Of a stretch of 28,222 nucleotides of DNA, positions 1 to 7,915 are shown one piece after another (positions within the stretch are counted from its first letter, which is position 1; each line of letters opens with the position of its first letter). The stretch is from PNKC01 sp039917655. Lineage in GTDB: Bacteria > Chloroflexota > Dehalococcoidia > Tepidiformales > Tepidiformaceae. The DNA lies in assembly GCA_039917655.1 (NCBI GenBank), contig JBDSJC010000078.1:1-28222 (forward strand), written 5' to 3'. A model generated the notes under the pieces. The model had not been told where the DNA came from and searched no databases. It was given only the letters and a program-made list of their open reading frames with translations. Made by a program: the position numbers and the translations under genes.

Positions 1-2
1 CT

Positions 3-362
3 CCGATTCATGGGGACTACAAATTGGGCAACGCGGGAGAACTGTCAGACGGCTCATGGGTCACCTTCGACCTGGATTTCGCGAGGGTCAGGGAGCGGCT
101 GTACGACATCGCGGCCAGCCTGCACCAGGTCGACCGGAGCGGTGAATTGCTTGAGCCGCGACGACTGCTCGACGCCTACGAAGGCACGGCTCCGGAACCG
201 CTGACTCGCGACGAGCACCGTTGGCTCCCCGGGGCTCTAGCCCTTATACCCTTGCACTGGGCTGCCACCGCAGGGCTCGTGGGCGACGGCATCCACGAGG
301 CCGAGAGCGCAATGACCGCCGCCGAGGCCTGGTGGTCGCGCCGGGCTGAACTTTCGTCGTAG
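3..362 (+). CDS. APH-fold phosphotransferase, C-terminal fragment (partial)
   Basis: The reading frame is open from the first bases of the window to a TAG stop, so the start lies upstream. The visible part opens with HGDYKLGN, followed about 14 residues later by FDLDFA. This matches the catalytic loop (HGDxxxxN) and metal-binding Asp segment of the aminoglycoside phosphotransferase / choline kinase fold, which transfers phosphate from ATP to a small-molecule hydroxyl. The remainder is helical, with Trp and Ala rich segments (RWLPGALALIPLHWAATAGL), as in the C-terminal lobe of this fold. The substrate cannot be told; antibiotic resistance should not be assumed, since homoserine kinase-like and maltokinase-like proteins share these motifs. 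A TTG at 24 could mimic a start but would remove the catalytic HGD, so I treat the gene as cut by the window edge. Confidence 0.6.
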   Translation, partial: PIHGDYKLGNAGELSDGSWVTFDLDFARVRERLYDIAASLHQVDRSGELLEPRRLLDAYEGTAPEPLTRDEHRWLPGALALIPLHWAATAGLVGDGIHEAESAMTAAEAWWSRRAELSS

Positions 363-418
363 TCCGGCGGCCGCGCTCGGGGACTGGAGTCTCTCGGCAG
401 AGCACCGACTCACCTGCC

Positions 419-580
419 TTTACGAGCCTCAAGAAGTTCGCGATCGGGGACACTGACGATCCGAGCCACGAGTACCGGCGCTGGCGTATCGCCCGCTACC
501 TTACCTGGCGGAACAAGGAGAAGGGCAGCTCCAAGGCTGCCCTGGCTCAATTCTCACGGGTTAAGTTGTATCGGCACTAG
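419..580 (+). pseudogene. IS630-like transposase, C-terminal remnant
   Basis: One forward frame ending in TAG at 578-580 reads FTSLKKFAIGDTDDPSHEY, then RRWRIARYLTWRNKEKG. This resembles from memory the tail of IS630-family transposases, where a segment like F-L-GTDH-SH is followed by IRRYI-WRN. The catalytic DDE residues are absent. The frame stays open back to about 362 but loses resemblance upstream of 419, and no start codon or terminal inverted repeat is evident. I read it as the stub of a decayed insertion sequence lying between the phosphotransferase fragment and phoR. The rest of 363-576 holds nothing else I recognise. The assignment rests on one short stretch of similarity. Confidence 0.4.
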
Positions 581-2169
581 CGGCTGCGGCGCGTTTCCTT
601 CGCCCTGACCCTGCCGGCGGTTGGCAGCGAGAAGACGAAGGTGGTCCCTTTTCCGGGCTCGCTCGTCGCCCAGATTTCGCCGCCGTGGGCGCGCACGATT
701 TCGCGGCTGATGGCGAGGCCGAGGCCGTGTCCCTTCTTGTTTCCATTCTGCCCGTTGGCGCCGTTGCCGTCGTTCCCGGAACGGTAGAAGCGTTCGAAAA
801 GGTGCGGCACATCGTCCGGCGCGATTCCCCGGCCGGTATCGCTGACCGTCACCTGGACGGCGTCCGGCTGGAAATTGCGCGACGTGATGCGGACGCAGCC
901 GCCGCTCGGTGTATGACGGAAGGCATTGTCGAGCAGGTTGTTCATGACTTGCTCCAGGCGGTCGAAGTCACCGCGGATGTGGGGGCGGCCCTGTAGGTTC
1001 ATGTCCAACGCCACGCCAGAATCCTCGCTGCGCAGGGCGAAGACCTCCGAGACGTGTTCGAACAGCTCGTTGAGGTTGAGGTCCTCCTGCTGCATGGAGA
1101 CCTGCCCGCTTTCGAGGCGGGAGAGGTCCAGCAGTTCCTGGACCAGGCGGAGCACCCGGTTCGATTCGTCGTTAATGATGCGCGCCGAGCGTTGAATCCC
1201 GGTATGGTCTTCGATCGTGCCGTCGAGGATCGCTTCGCTGAAGCCGTGGATGGAGGTGAGGGGCGTCTTCAGTTCGTGCGAGATGTTCGCCAGGAAGTCG
1301 CGCAGGGTCTGCTGGGAGCGCTGAACCTCTTCGGTCATGCGGTTGAAGTTCGCGGCCAGTTCGCGGACCTCGGTGGGGCCGGTGGCCGGGACGCGCTGGC
1401 GATAGTTGCCGCGGGCGACTGAGCGGGCGGCCCGAGCAATGTTGCGCAGCGGCGCGGCCACGCTCTGGCTGAGAAGGAAGCCGAGCACGAGCGCCGCCGC
1501 CACGCCAATCAGTCCGGAGAAGAGGAGCCGGGGCATCAGGTCGCCGACAACCTCGCCGAGGCTGGCCGCTGGTTTGGCCACGATAATGCCCGCGGCCTCT
1601 GTCCCGGGGAAGGCTTCCAGCACCTTCTGGCTGAGTGCCATGCGCACGCAGAGCAGCGGGGGCTTGCCGGGCGTTTCGATCTGGCAGTGGCGCGGCTTGC
1701 GGCTGTCCGCGGGCGAGGCGCTCGAATCGTTGACGTCTGTCACCACGGCGTTTTCCAGCGAGTACTCAGCGGGGCTGGCCGAATAGCCGGGGATTACGCG
1801 TCCGGTCCTGTCGATGAGGGCGAGGGAGGTTTGACCTGTCGAGCGTTCGCCGTCACTGGGGTTGAAAAAGGAGCGAAGGGCGAGGAGAAGGTCCTGCGAT
1901 TCGGGCGGCGCCTGGTCTGGCACCGTGCCGCGGCTCTCCACGGCGAGGCGGATCTCGGCGTTGGCCTGGGAGTGCACCAACGGGCCAAGGTCATCCAATG
2001 AACCGTAGGAGATCGAGTTGCGGTAGCCGCCGAGGAGGAGGAAAAGGCTCAACGCCGCCAACCCCAGGGTCACGCCGATGATCACCAGGTAGGTGAGGAA
2101 GAGCCGGACCTGAAGGCTGCCGATGAGCAGAACAGACCCCCAAAGCCTAGGCGGGCGCCGAGCCCACAA
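577..2169 (-). CDS. phoR: Phosphate-regulon sensor histidine kinase PhoR
   Basis: Membrane-bound sensor kinase that autophosphorylates on His and passes the phosphate to PhoB. In the 530-residue product, a first membrane helix lies at about 21-47, an extracytoplasmic sensor region at 48-210, and a second helix at about 213-233. A HAMP linker follows at about 234-285. The dimerisation/phosphoacceptor domain carries SHELKTPLTSIHGF with His298, then N box NNLLDNAFRHT (Asn415), G1 DTGRGIA (444-450), F box FERFYR and G2 HGLGLAIS (481-488). A Gly/Asn-rich stretch (466-480) enlarges the ATP lid. There is no obvious PAS domain. The TTG start at 2169 lies inside phoB (23-bp overlap); no better start exists before the first helix. 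The overlap implies one phoB-phoR transcript. The gene's position beside pst supports the PhoR name over other HAMP kinases. Confidence 0.85.
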   Translation of the reverse strand: MWARRPPRLWGSVLLIGSLQVRLFLTYLVIIGVTLGLAALSLFLLLGGYRNSISYGSLDDLGPLVHSQANAEIRLAVESRGTVPDQAPPESQDLLLALRSFFNPSDGERSTGQTSLALIDRTGRVIPGYSASPAEYSLENAVVTDVNDSSASPADSRKPRHCQIETPGKPPLLCVRMALSQKVLEAFPGTEAAGIIVAKPAASLGEVVGDLMPRLLFSGLIGVAAALVLGFLLSQSVAAPLRNIARAARSVARGNYRQRVPATGPTEVRELAANFNRMTEEVQRSQQTLRDFLANISHELKTPLTSIHGFSEAILDGTIEDHTGIQRSARIINDESNRVLRLVQELLDLSRLESGQVSMQQEDLNLNELFEHVSEVFALRSEDSGVALDMNLQGRPHIRGDFDRLEQVMNNLLDNAFRHTPSGGCVRITSRNFQPDAVQVTVSDTGRGIAPDDVPHLFERFYRSGNDGNGANGQNGNKKGHGLGLAISREIVRAHGGEIWATSEPGKGTTFVFSLPTAGRVRAKETRRSR

Positions 2170-2833
2170 TCAGTTTGTAACCGACACCGCGCAGCGTATC
2201 GATCTGGACATGAGCCTTGTGCAGCTTCGCACGAAGGTGTTGGACGTGGACATCCACGGTGCGTGTTTCGCCACCGTAGTCGTATCCCCAGACTCCTTCC
2301 AGGAGCTGGTCCCTGGTCAGGGCGATGCCCGGGTTTTCGACGAAGGCGATCAGCAGGTCGAACTCTTTGGTGCGCAGGTCCAGCGGGCAGTCATCGACAG
2401 TCGCCTCGCGGCGGGCCTTATCGACGGAGAGGTTGGCCACGTTGATCGCATTCTGGGGTTTCCGCCCACCTTCGAAGCGTCGCAGGATGGCCTTTACGCG
2501 GGCGACCATTTCGCGGGGATTGAACGGTTTTGTCATGTAGTCGTCGGCGCCGATTTCCAGTCCGACGATCTTGTCTACGTCGTCGCTACGGGCCGTGACC
2601 ATCAGGATTGGTACATCGTGCTCGCGGCGGATCTCGCGGCAAACTTCGAACCCGTCCATGCCGGGCATCATCACATCAAGGATGACCATCGCCGGCTTGA
2701 TTTCGGCGAAGCGAATGAGGGCGTCGCGCCCATTGTCGGCTGATTCGACGGTGAATCCTTCTTTTTCGAGGTACAGCGTGGCCAGGTCACGAATGTTCTG
2801 TTCGTCGTCCACTACAAGGATCTTTTGCGCCAT
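2147..2833 (-). CDS. phoB: Phosphate-regulon response regulator PhoB
   Basis: OmpR/PhoB-family transcription factor of 228 residues. The receiver domain occupies about 1-120, with the acidic pocket DD at 9-10, phosphoacceptor Asp53 (ILDVMMPGMDG), Thr80 and Lys102 (TKPF). A winged helix-turn-helix domain spans about 129-224 and ends RTVDVHVQHLRAKL...TLRGVGYKL, the recognition helix and wing of this family. It should be phosphorylated by PhoR when phosphate is scarce and then bind direct repeats at pst promoters. It overlaps phoR by 23 bp and is divergent from pstS, so one intergenic region could serve both operons. ATG at 2833 fits the family's usual N-terminus (MAQKILVVDDE). No clear Shine-Dalgarno sequence is seen before it. 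Confidence 0.92.
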   Translation of the reverse strand: MAQKILVVDDEQNIRDLATLYLEKEGFTVESADNGRDALIRFAEIKPAMVILDVMMPGMDGFEVCREIRREHDVPILMVTARSDDVDKIVGLEIGADDYMTKPFNPREMVARVKAILRRFEGGRKPQNAINVANLSVDKARREATVDDCPLDLRTKEFDLLIAFVENPGIALTRDQLLEGVWGYDYGGETRTVDVHVQHLRAKLHKAHVQIDTLRGVGYKLIVGSAPA

Positions 2834-3192
2834 GGTTGCCGGAGGGCCCTTCGCCGGAAGCTGGGGAGTGGTTCCCAGTATGCGCCGAGGGCTCCAGACC
2901 TGCCACCCGGCGGATGGGCCGGGACGGGGTTGGCATGCCTGGAGTCCTCGACCACCAGAGGGGTGTCAGCGGTTGGGGCCGTTATTCCTTCCGCTTTCAC
3001 GATGATTTTCTGCTCTTCGCGTAAGCGCCGCACGATCTCTTTGCAAACGCTGTGTAAATTCGCAAAGCGCAAATGCCTTCCTGCGGTCCCGATTGTTCGC
3101 AATCCGTTAACCTGCCGTTAAATCCTGCTTCCTACCTTCAGCCTTGAAGCTCGTCATGAGCGACGAACACAACAGGGGTAGGAAACGACTAG
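2834..3192. other. Divergent phoB-pstS intergenic region
   Basis: This 359-bp gap separates phoB (leftward) from pstS (rightward). Its right third is A/T-richer than its surroundings and carries the tandem repeats at 3095-3127 and the pstS ribosome site AGGGGTAGG (3174-3182). The left part, 2834-3060, is GC-rich. On the minus strand it contains an open frame of 96 codons from a TTG at 3102 to 2812, overlapping the start of phoB in another frame. That frame has no recognisable domain and its start falls inside the repeat block, so I do not call it a gene; it may simply be a long phoB leader. Confidence 0.6.
3095..3127 (+). promoter_or_regulatory. Three tandem 11-bp repeats, candidate PhoB-binding site
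   Basis: Three consecutive 11-bp units each begin with GTT: GTTCGCAATCC, GTTAACCTGCC and GTTAAATCCTG. PhoB-class regulators bind head-to-tail direct repeats with an 11-bp period, so position (about 66 bp before the pstS start codon), spacing and context agree. The first unit also overlaps a small perfect inverted repeat, GATTG-TTCG-CAATC (3091-3104). A weak -10-like TACCTT lies just downstream at 3133-3138, which would put the repeats over the -35 region as in activator-dependent pho promoters. The units do not match the E. coli Pho box sequence, so this is inference from architecture. Confidence 0.5.
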
Positions 3193-4368
3193 ATGCAGAT
3201 TCGCGCGATACGCAAGGGAAAGTGGGCAGTTGTACTGCTCGCCGCTATCTCCCTCATCTCCCTCCTCGCGGCCGCTTGCGGCGGGGACGACAACACGGCG
3301 AAGACTCCAACGAAGGGCGCCACCACGGCGGCCACAGGTTCGCCCAGCGCAGCCGGACTGCCGGCAAACATCGGCAAAGATGACAAGGCCCAACTGAACG
3401 GCGCTGGCGCTACATTCCCGGCCCCCATCTACCAGGCCTGGTTCGATGACTACAACAAGAAGGTCGCCAAGGGCGTGCAGATCAACTACCAGTCGCTCGG
3501 TTCGGGCGCTGGAATCAACCAGTTCACCGCCAACACAGTGGACTTCGGCGCCACCGATGCGCCGATGAGCACGGACGAACAGGCGAAAGCCCCGGACGCC
3601 CAGCACATCCCCACTGTCATCGGCGCCGTTGTGATGACCTACAACCTGAGCGGCGTCACCAGCCTTAAGCTCGACGGCGACACCGTCGCCAAGATCTACC
3701 TTGGGACCATCAAGAAGTGGAACGACCCGGCGATCACCGGCCAGAACGCTGGCGTGACCCTTCCGGCTGCCGACATCCAGGTCGCTTACCGCTCGGATAG
3801 CTCGGGCACCACGTTCGTATTCACCGATTACCTGTCCAAGGTGAGCGCGGACTGGAAGGCTGGTCCGGGCGCCAACAAAGCCCCCAACTGGCCCGCTGGC
3901 CAGGGTGGCAAAGGCAACGAGGGCGTGACCAACGTGGTTAAGCAGACCCCGAACGCCATCGGTTACGTGGAGCTGAACTACGCCGTCCAGAACAAGCTCC
4001 CCTTCGCAGATTTTAAGAACAAGGCCGGGAAGTACGTGAAGCCGACCATAGAATCTGCCAGTGCGGCCGCGGCGGGTGTCACAATGCCGGACGACTACAA
4101 GGTTTCGATCACCAACGCCGACGGCGACGCCTCGTATCCAATTACGAGCTTCACCTACCTGCTCGTCTACAAGACGGCCGGCAAGTGCTCGCAGCAGACT
4201 CCCCTGGCGAACTTCCTCTGGTGGTCCGCCCACGATCCCAACGCCGCTGCAACCGTGAAGGAGCTCAACTACTCACCGTTGCCCACGAACCTTCTCCCGA
4301 AGCTCGAGGCGACGATCAAAAGTCTGAAGTGCGACGGCGGCGCCAAAGCCAGCCTCGGCGCAGGCTAA
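3193..4368 (+). CDS. pstS: Phosphate ABC transporter, phosphate-binding lipoprotein PstS
   Basis: Extracytoplasmic high-affinity phosphate receptor for the PstCAB permease. The 391-residue product starts with a basic segment and hydrophobic helix ending LLAAAC, a lipoprotein signal with Cys29 as the expected lipidated residue. A Thr/Ala/Gly-rich tether follows. The binding domain starts LNGAGATFPAPIYQAWFDDY and continues with the hallmark SLGSGAGINQF, VDFGATDAPM and YRSDSSGTTFVFTDYL segments, whose Ser, Thr and Asp residues coordinate phosphate in this family. ATG at 3193 is preceded by AGGGGTAGG about 10 nt upstream. It is the first gene of pstS-pstC-pstA-pstB-phoU and is followed by a stem-loop, which would favour more PstS than permease. 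Confidence 0.95.
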   Translation: MQIRAIRKGKWAVVLLAAISLISLLAAACGGDDNTAKTPTKGATTAATGSPSAAGLPANIGKDDKAQLNGAGATFPAPIYQAWFDDYNKKVAKGVQINYQSLGSGAGINQFTANTVDFGATDAPMSTDEQAKAPDAQHIPTVIGAVVMTYNLSGVTSLKLDGDTVAKIYLGTIKKWNDPAITGQNAGVTLPAADIQVAYRSDSSGTTFVFTDYLSKVSADWKAGPGANKAPNWPAGQGGKGNEGVTNVVKQTPNAIGYVELNYAVQNKLPFADFKNKAGKYVKPTIESASAAAAGVTMPDDYKVSITNADGDASYPITSFTYLLVYKTAGKCSQQTPLANFLWWSAHDPNAAATVKELNYSPLPTNLLPKLEATIKSLKCDGGAKASLGAG

Positions 4369-4397
4369 CCAACGCCAACAAAGCGCGACAAAACCGG

Positions 4398-4433
4398 AAC
4401 GCCGGGTCAGTCCAATCGGACTCGCCCGGCGTT
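4398..4433 (+). terminator. Stem-loop between pstS and pstC (attenuator or processing signal)
   Basis: A 9-bp outer stem (AACGCCGGG with CCCGGCGTT) encloses a short mismatch and a 5-bp inner stem (AGTCC with GGACT) around an AATC loop. Only three Ts follow, so full termination is doubtful. It lies 30 bp after the pstS stop. Partial termination or 3'-end protection at this point is a known way for binding-protein genes to be expressed above their permease genes. Confidence 0.65.
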
Positions 4434-4471
4434 TACACTGCGCCTGTAGTTTGAGTCAGGGGAATCCATGG

Positions 4472-5443
4472 ATGGCCGTTAACACGCTCCAGGGCAAGCG
4501 CAAGCCAGTCAATTTGAAAAACCGCATGAAGCCGGGCGAATGGGCGTTCACGGGCCTGACCGGGGCGGCGGCGCTCATCGTCATCGCGGTCATCGTTGGC
4601 GTCTTCTACGTCCTTGTCGACCAGTCCTGGGAGGCCGTCCGCGAGACCGGGCTTTCGTTCATTTACGATTCCACCTGGGACCCGGCGCGAGGGACGTTCG
4701 GCGCCCTGCCCTTCATCCTTGGGACGCTTATCACCTCTGTGTTTGCGTTGATCTTCGCGACGGTCATCGCAGTGCTGGTCGCGCTGTTTCTGGTCGAAAT
4801 CGCTCCGAACTGGGTGAGCCGTCCGACCTCGTACATGGTGGAGCTGCTGGCGGCCATCCCGAGCGTGGTCTTCGGCCTCTGGGGCATCTTCGTGATGGGC
4901 CCGTTCATCCGTGACCACTTCGGGCCAGTGGTCGTCGCGGCGTTCGGCTGGATCCCGTTCTTCGATGGCACCCCGCAGATTACGGGCCTGTTTTCGGGCT
5001 GCGTGATCCTCACGATCATGATTCTGCCGACGGTCATGGCCGTTTCGCGCGATGTGATTTCGGCGGTGCCGCGCAGCCAACGCGAGGGCATCATGGCACT
5101 GGGGGCCACACGCTGGGAGATGATCCGGATCGCCGTCCTGCCCTACGCGCGCTCCGGCGTGTTGGGCGCTTCGATTCTCGGCCTGGCGCGAGCGGTTGGC
5201 GAAACGCTCGCCGTTACGCTCGTGATCGGAAACAGCGTACGAATCCCGGATAACATCTTCGCACCGGCCTACACGATGTCGAGCGTCATCGCCAACCAGT
5301 TCAACGAGGCGACGGGCATTCACCGGGCGGCCCTGATTGAGGTGGCGCTGATCCTGCTGCTCATCACCTTCGCAATCAACGTCGTAGCCCGGCTGCTGGT
5401 GTGGCGGGTGACCGGTGGCCAACGGGCGGTGGTGCAGGAATGA
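4472..5443 (+). CDS. pstC: Phosphate ABC transporter permease PstC
   Basis: Inner-membrane permease that forms the phosphate channel with PstA. The product (323 residues from the ATG at 4472) has about six membrane helices, beginning with the segment after MKPGEWAFTGLTG. It shows typical PstC features: FGALPFILGTLITSVFALIFA, VELLAAIPSVVFGLWGIFV and the cytoplasmic coupling loop REGIMALGATRWEMIRIAVLP (EAA motif) that docks on PstB, followed by GLARAVGETLAVTLVIGN. I prefer ATG 4472, which has AGGGGA 9 nt upstream, over a TTG at 4451 in the same frame. Its stop overlaps the pstA start (ATGA), indicating translational coupling. Confidence 0.93.
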   Translation: MAVNTLQGKRKPVNLKNRMKPGEWAFTGLTGAAALIVIAVIVGVFYVLVDQSWEAVRETGLSFIYDSTWDPARGTFGALPFILGTLITSVFALIFATVIAVLVALFLVEIAPNWVSRPTSYMVELLAAIPSVVFGLWGIFVMGPFIRDHFGPVVVAAFGWIPFFDGTPQITGLFSGCVILTIMILPTVMAVSRDVISAVPRSQREGIMALGATRWEMIRIAVLPYARSGVLGASILGLARAVGETLAVTLVIGNSVRIPDNIFAPAYTMSSVIANQFNEATGIHRAALIEVALILLLITFAINVVARLLVWRVTGGQRAVVQE

Positions 5444-6324
5444 CGGCGTTCCAGAATTCGCTCATCCTCGCCCGCACCGAGCGGCTCTACCGCAGGCGCA
5501 AGCTGGTCAACCGCCTGATGACAGGCGCGATGATCGTCGCTGTTGGGTTCGCCGTAGTGCCGCTGTTCCTGATCCTCTTCTACCTGCTGAAGGAAGGCCT
5601 GCCGGGACTCAGCCTGGACCTCTTCACGGAAGAACCGAACCGTCCCGGGCGAGAAGGCGGCGGCGTCCACAATGCGCTCGTGGGGAGCGGGATCATGGTC
5701 GGGCTGGCGCTGCTCATTGGCGTCCCTGTGGCTATCGGCACTGGCATCTTTCTCTCAGAGTTCGGCCAGAACCGGGCCGGGGGGTTCGTGCGCTTCATCA
5801 TTGAGGTGATGGCGGGCATCCCTTCGATCACGATCGGGCTGTTCGTCTACGGCCTCGTGGTTGTCAATCAAGGCCACTTTTCGGCAATCGCCGGCGCCCT
5901 CGCATTGGCCATCATCGTGGTGCCGATCATCGCCCGGATCAGCGAAGAGATGATGCTGCTGGTGCCGCGATCGTTGCGCGAAGCGAGTTACGCGCTGGGC
6001 GCGCCGCGCTGGAAGACGGTGCTCAAAATCGTCCTGCCGACGGCTCTCCCGGGGATCATTACGGGCGTCATGCTGGGGCTCTCGCGCATCGCCGGGGAAG
6101 CCGCGCCGCTGCTCTTCACATCGCTGGGCAACCAGTTCTATTCGACAGACGTGACCGCGCCGATCGATTCGTTGCCGACACGCATCTTCACCTACGCAAC
6201 CGGGCCGTACGATTACTGGCATGAACAAGCGTGGGCGATGAGTTTCATCCTCGTGGGCATTATCCTGTTAGTGAGCCTCTCCGTGCGCACCCTGTTTGGG
6301 TCGCGCGTGACGGTGAGGCAGTAG
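5440..6324 (+). CDS. pstA: Phosphate ABC transporter permease PstA
   Basis: Second membrane subunit of the phosphate importer, 294 residues. After a basic cytoplasmic N-terminus (RTERLYRRRKLVNRLMTG) come about six helices. The segments GIFLSEFGQNR, FIIEVMAGIPSITIGLFVYG and the EAA loop SLREASYALGAPRWKTVLKIVLPTALPGIITG are diagnostic of PstA, followed by LSRIAGEAAPLLFTSLGNQF. The ATG at 5440 overlaps the pstC stop as ATGA. An in-frame GTG further upstream at 5401 would lie deep inside pstC and adds only unconserved residues. pstB follows after 12 bp, so the gene is internal to the pst operon. Confidence 0.93.
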   Translation: MTAFQNSLILARTERLYRRRKLVNRLMTGAMIVAVGFAVVPLFLILFYLLKEGLPGLSLDLFTEEPNRPGREGGGVHNALVGSGIMVGLALLIGVPVAIGTGIFLSEFGQNRAGGFVRFIIEVMAGIPSITIGLFVYGLVVVNQGHFSAIAGALALAIIVVPIIARISEEMMLLVPRSLREASYALGAPRWKTVLKIVLPTALPGIITGVMLGLSRIAGEAAPLLFTSLGNQFYSTDVTAPIDSLPTRIFTYATGPYDYWHEQAWAMSFILVGIILLVSLSVRTLFGSRVTVRQ

Positions 6325-6336
6325 GGTGGAGACCAG

Positions 6337-7218
6337 ATGACAGACGTTCAGACCCGTCAGCAGGACGCACCCCAGCCACACAGCGGGCCGGCTTCGATGC
6401 AAGCCGTTTCCCCTCCCGCGCCATCATCTGACCACGCGCCGGATAAGCCGATCGCGATCAGCGCGAAGAACGTTTCTGCCTGGTACGGGTCGAAGTTGGC
6501 CGTCAGTGGCATCTCGATGGAGATTCAGAAGAACTCCGTAACCGCTCTCATTGGGCCCTCCGGCTGCGGCAAGAGCACCTACATTCGCTGCTTCAACCGC
6601 ATGCACGAATTCGCGCCCAACGCCCGCGTAGAAGGCACAATCCTGGTGGATGGCGCCAATATCTACGCGCCCGGAGTGGATCCGGCGCGGGTCCGTCAGC
6701 GCATCGGCATGGTCTTCCAGAAGCCGAACCCCTTCCCCACGATGTCGATTGCCGAAAACGTGGCTGCCGGGTTGAGATTCATGGGAGTGCGCTCGAAATC
6801 CGAAATCGGTGACCGCGTCGAGGCCGCGCTGAAGGCTGCCGCGCTGTGGGACGAAGTCAAGGATGACCTGAAAAAGCCGGGCATCGCGCTCTCCGGGGGG
6901 CAGCAGCAGCGGCTCTGCATCGCCCGCACGATCGCCGTCGAACCGGAAGTGGTGCTCATGGACGAACCGTGTTCCGCGCTGGACCCGGTGGCCACCCTGA
7001 AAATCGAAGACCTGATGCGCGGGCTCGCTCAGCGCTACACGATTATCATCGTCACGCACAACATGCAGCAGGCGGCGCGCGTTTCGGACCACACCGCATT
7101 TTTGCTCATGGGCGACGATGGGGCTGGCCATCTCGTAGAGTACAGGCCAACAGCAGACATCTTCACGAACCCGCGTGAAAAGCGAACCGAGGACTACATC
7201 ACCGGACGTTTTGGTTAA
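6337..7218 (+). CDS. pstB: Phosphate ABC transporter ATPase PstB
   Basis: Cytoplasmic ATPase that powers PstCA. In 293 residues the ABC domain runs from about 39 to the end: Walker A GPSGCGKST (73-81), Q-loop Gln128 (VFQKPNPFPTMSI, a PstB hallmark), signature LSGGQQQR (185-192), Walker B VVLMDEP (205-211) with the D-loop SALDP, and switch His241 (VTHNMQQAARVSD). The C-terminus EDYITGRFG is typical of the family. An N-terminal extension of about 38 residues, rich in Pro, Gln, Ala and Ser, precedes the domain and is longer than in many PstB proteins. ATG at 6337 has GGTGGAGA just upstream; a later ATG within the extension (residue 21) would shorten it but has no better ribosome site. Confidence 0.95.
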   Translation: MTDVQTRQQDAPQPHSGPASMQAVSPPAPSSDHAPDKPIAISAKNVSAWYGSKLAVSGISMEIQKNSVTALIGPSGCGKSTYIRCFNRMHEFAPNARVEGTILVDGANIYAPGVDPARVRQRIGMVFQKPNPFPTMSIAENVAAGLRFMGVRSKSEIGDRVEAALKAAALWDEVKDDLKKPGIALSGGQQQRLCIARTIAVEPEVVLMDEPCSALDPVATLKIEDLMRGLAQRYTIIIVTHNMQQAARVSDHTAFLLMGDDGAGHLVEYRPTADIFTNPREKRTEDYITGRFG

Positions 7219-7230
7219 GGAAGGCCGCCC

Positions 7231-7896
7231 ATGACTCGAGACCTGTTCCAGGCGGAGCTCGTTCAGCTCCAGGACGAAGTCCTTGTGCTCGGCTCCATGG
7301 CAGAGAAATCGATTCTCGATTCCATGGAAGCGTTGCGCGATGGGGATCCGGCGTGGTCTCGCAAGATCATTGAGGACGACCAGCGGATCAACAAGAAGCG
7401 CTTCGAGATCGAAGACCGCTGCATCTTCGTGGTCGCCAGCCAACAGCCCATGGCCTCGGATCTGCGGGCGTTGGCCAGCATCCTCTACATCATCACGGAC
7501 CTCGAGCGGATCGCTGACCACGCTGAGGGGATCGCGAAGATCAACATCATGCTGGGCGACGAGCCGTTGCCCCGCCGCCTGGGCTATATTCCCGGCATGG
7601 CCGATCGGGCCGTGGCGATGCTGCGCGGCAGTCTGAAGGCCTACATCGACCATGACGTTGAATCGGCGCGCCAGATCTGCGACGCCGACGACGAAGTGGA
7701 CCACCTCCAGGATTCGGTCTACGACGACTGCATTGCGGCGATGATCGCCGACCCCTCGACCATCCAGCGCAACACCTATCTTATCTGGACGGCCCACAAC
7801 CTTGAACGCATCGCTGATCGCTGCACCAACATCTGCGAACGGGTTGTTTATCTGGTCACGGGGCGGATGGAAGAGATCAACGTTTCGAAATACTAG
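7231..7896 (+). CDS. phoU: Phosphate signalling protein PhoU
   Basis: Peripheral regulator that links the Pst transporter to PhoR and keeps the pho regulon off when phosphate is plentiful. The 221-residue, all-helical product is the normal size for PhoU and contains the two metal-binding E/DxxxD repeats: DLERIADHAEGIAKI (about 90-104) and NLERIADRCTNICERVVYLVTG near the C-terminus. The N-terminal FQAELVQLQDEVLVLGSMAEKSI and ASQQPMASDLRALASIL segments also match the family. ATG at 7231 follows AAGGAAGG by 7 nt. It is the last gene of the pst operon, 12 bp after pstB, and converges on the methyltransferase gene with only 19 bp between them. Confidence 0.95.
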   Translation: MTRDLFQAELVQLQDEVLVLGSMAEKSILDSMEALRDGDPAWSRKIIEDDQRINKKRFEIEDRCIFVVASQQPMASDLRALASILYIITDLERIADHAEGIAKINIMLGDEPLPRRLGYIPGMADRAVAMLRGSLKAYIDHDVESARQICDADDEVDHLQDSVYDDCIAAMIADPSTIQRNTYLIWTAHNLERIADRCTNICERVVYLVTGRMEEINVSKY

Positions 7897-7915
7897 AGCA
7901 AGCCCCACGCGGAGC

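Noticed and set aside
1..362. Aminoglycoside resistance gene
   Set aside because: Only the C-terminal part of an APH-fold kinase is visible and many members act on metabolites, so the substrate cannot be claimed.
2812..3102. 96-codon minus-strand open frame upstream of phoB
   Set aside because: It starts with TTG inside the 11-bp repeat block, has no ribosome site or recognisable domain, and overlaps the start of phoB in another frame. A long leader is a simpler reading.
6424..7908. Very long open frame antisense to pstB and phoU (similar ones lie antisense to pstS and tig)
   Set aside because: The sense genes have complete family motifs. In GC-rich DNA with strong codon bias the antisense frame stays open by chance, and the translations are His/Arg/Val-rich without domains.
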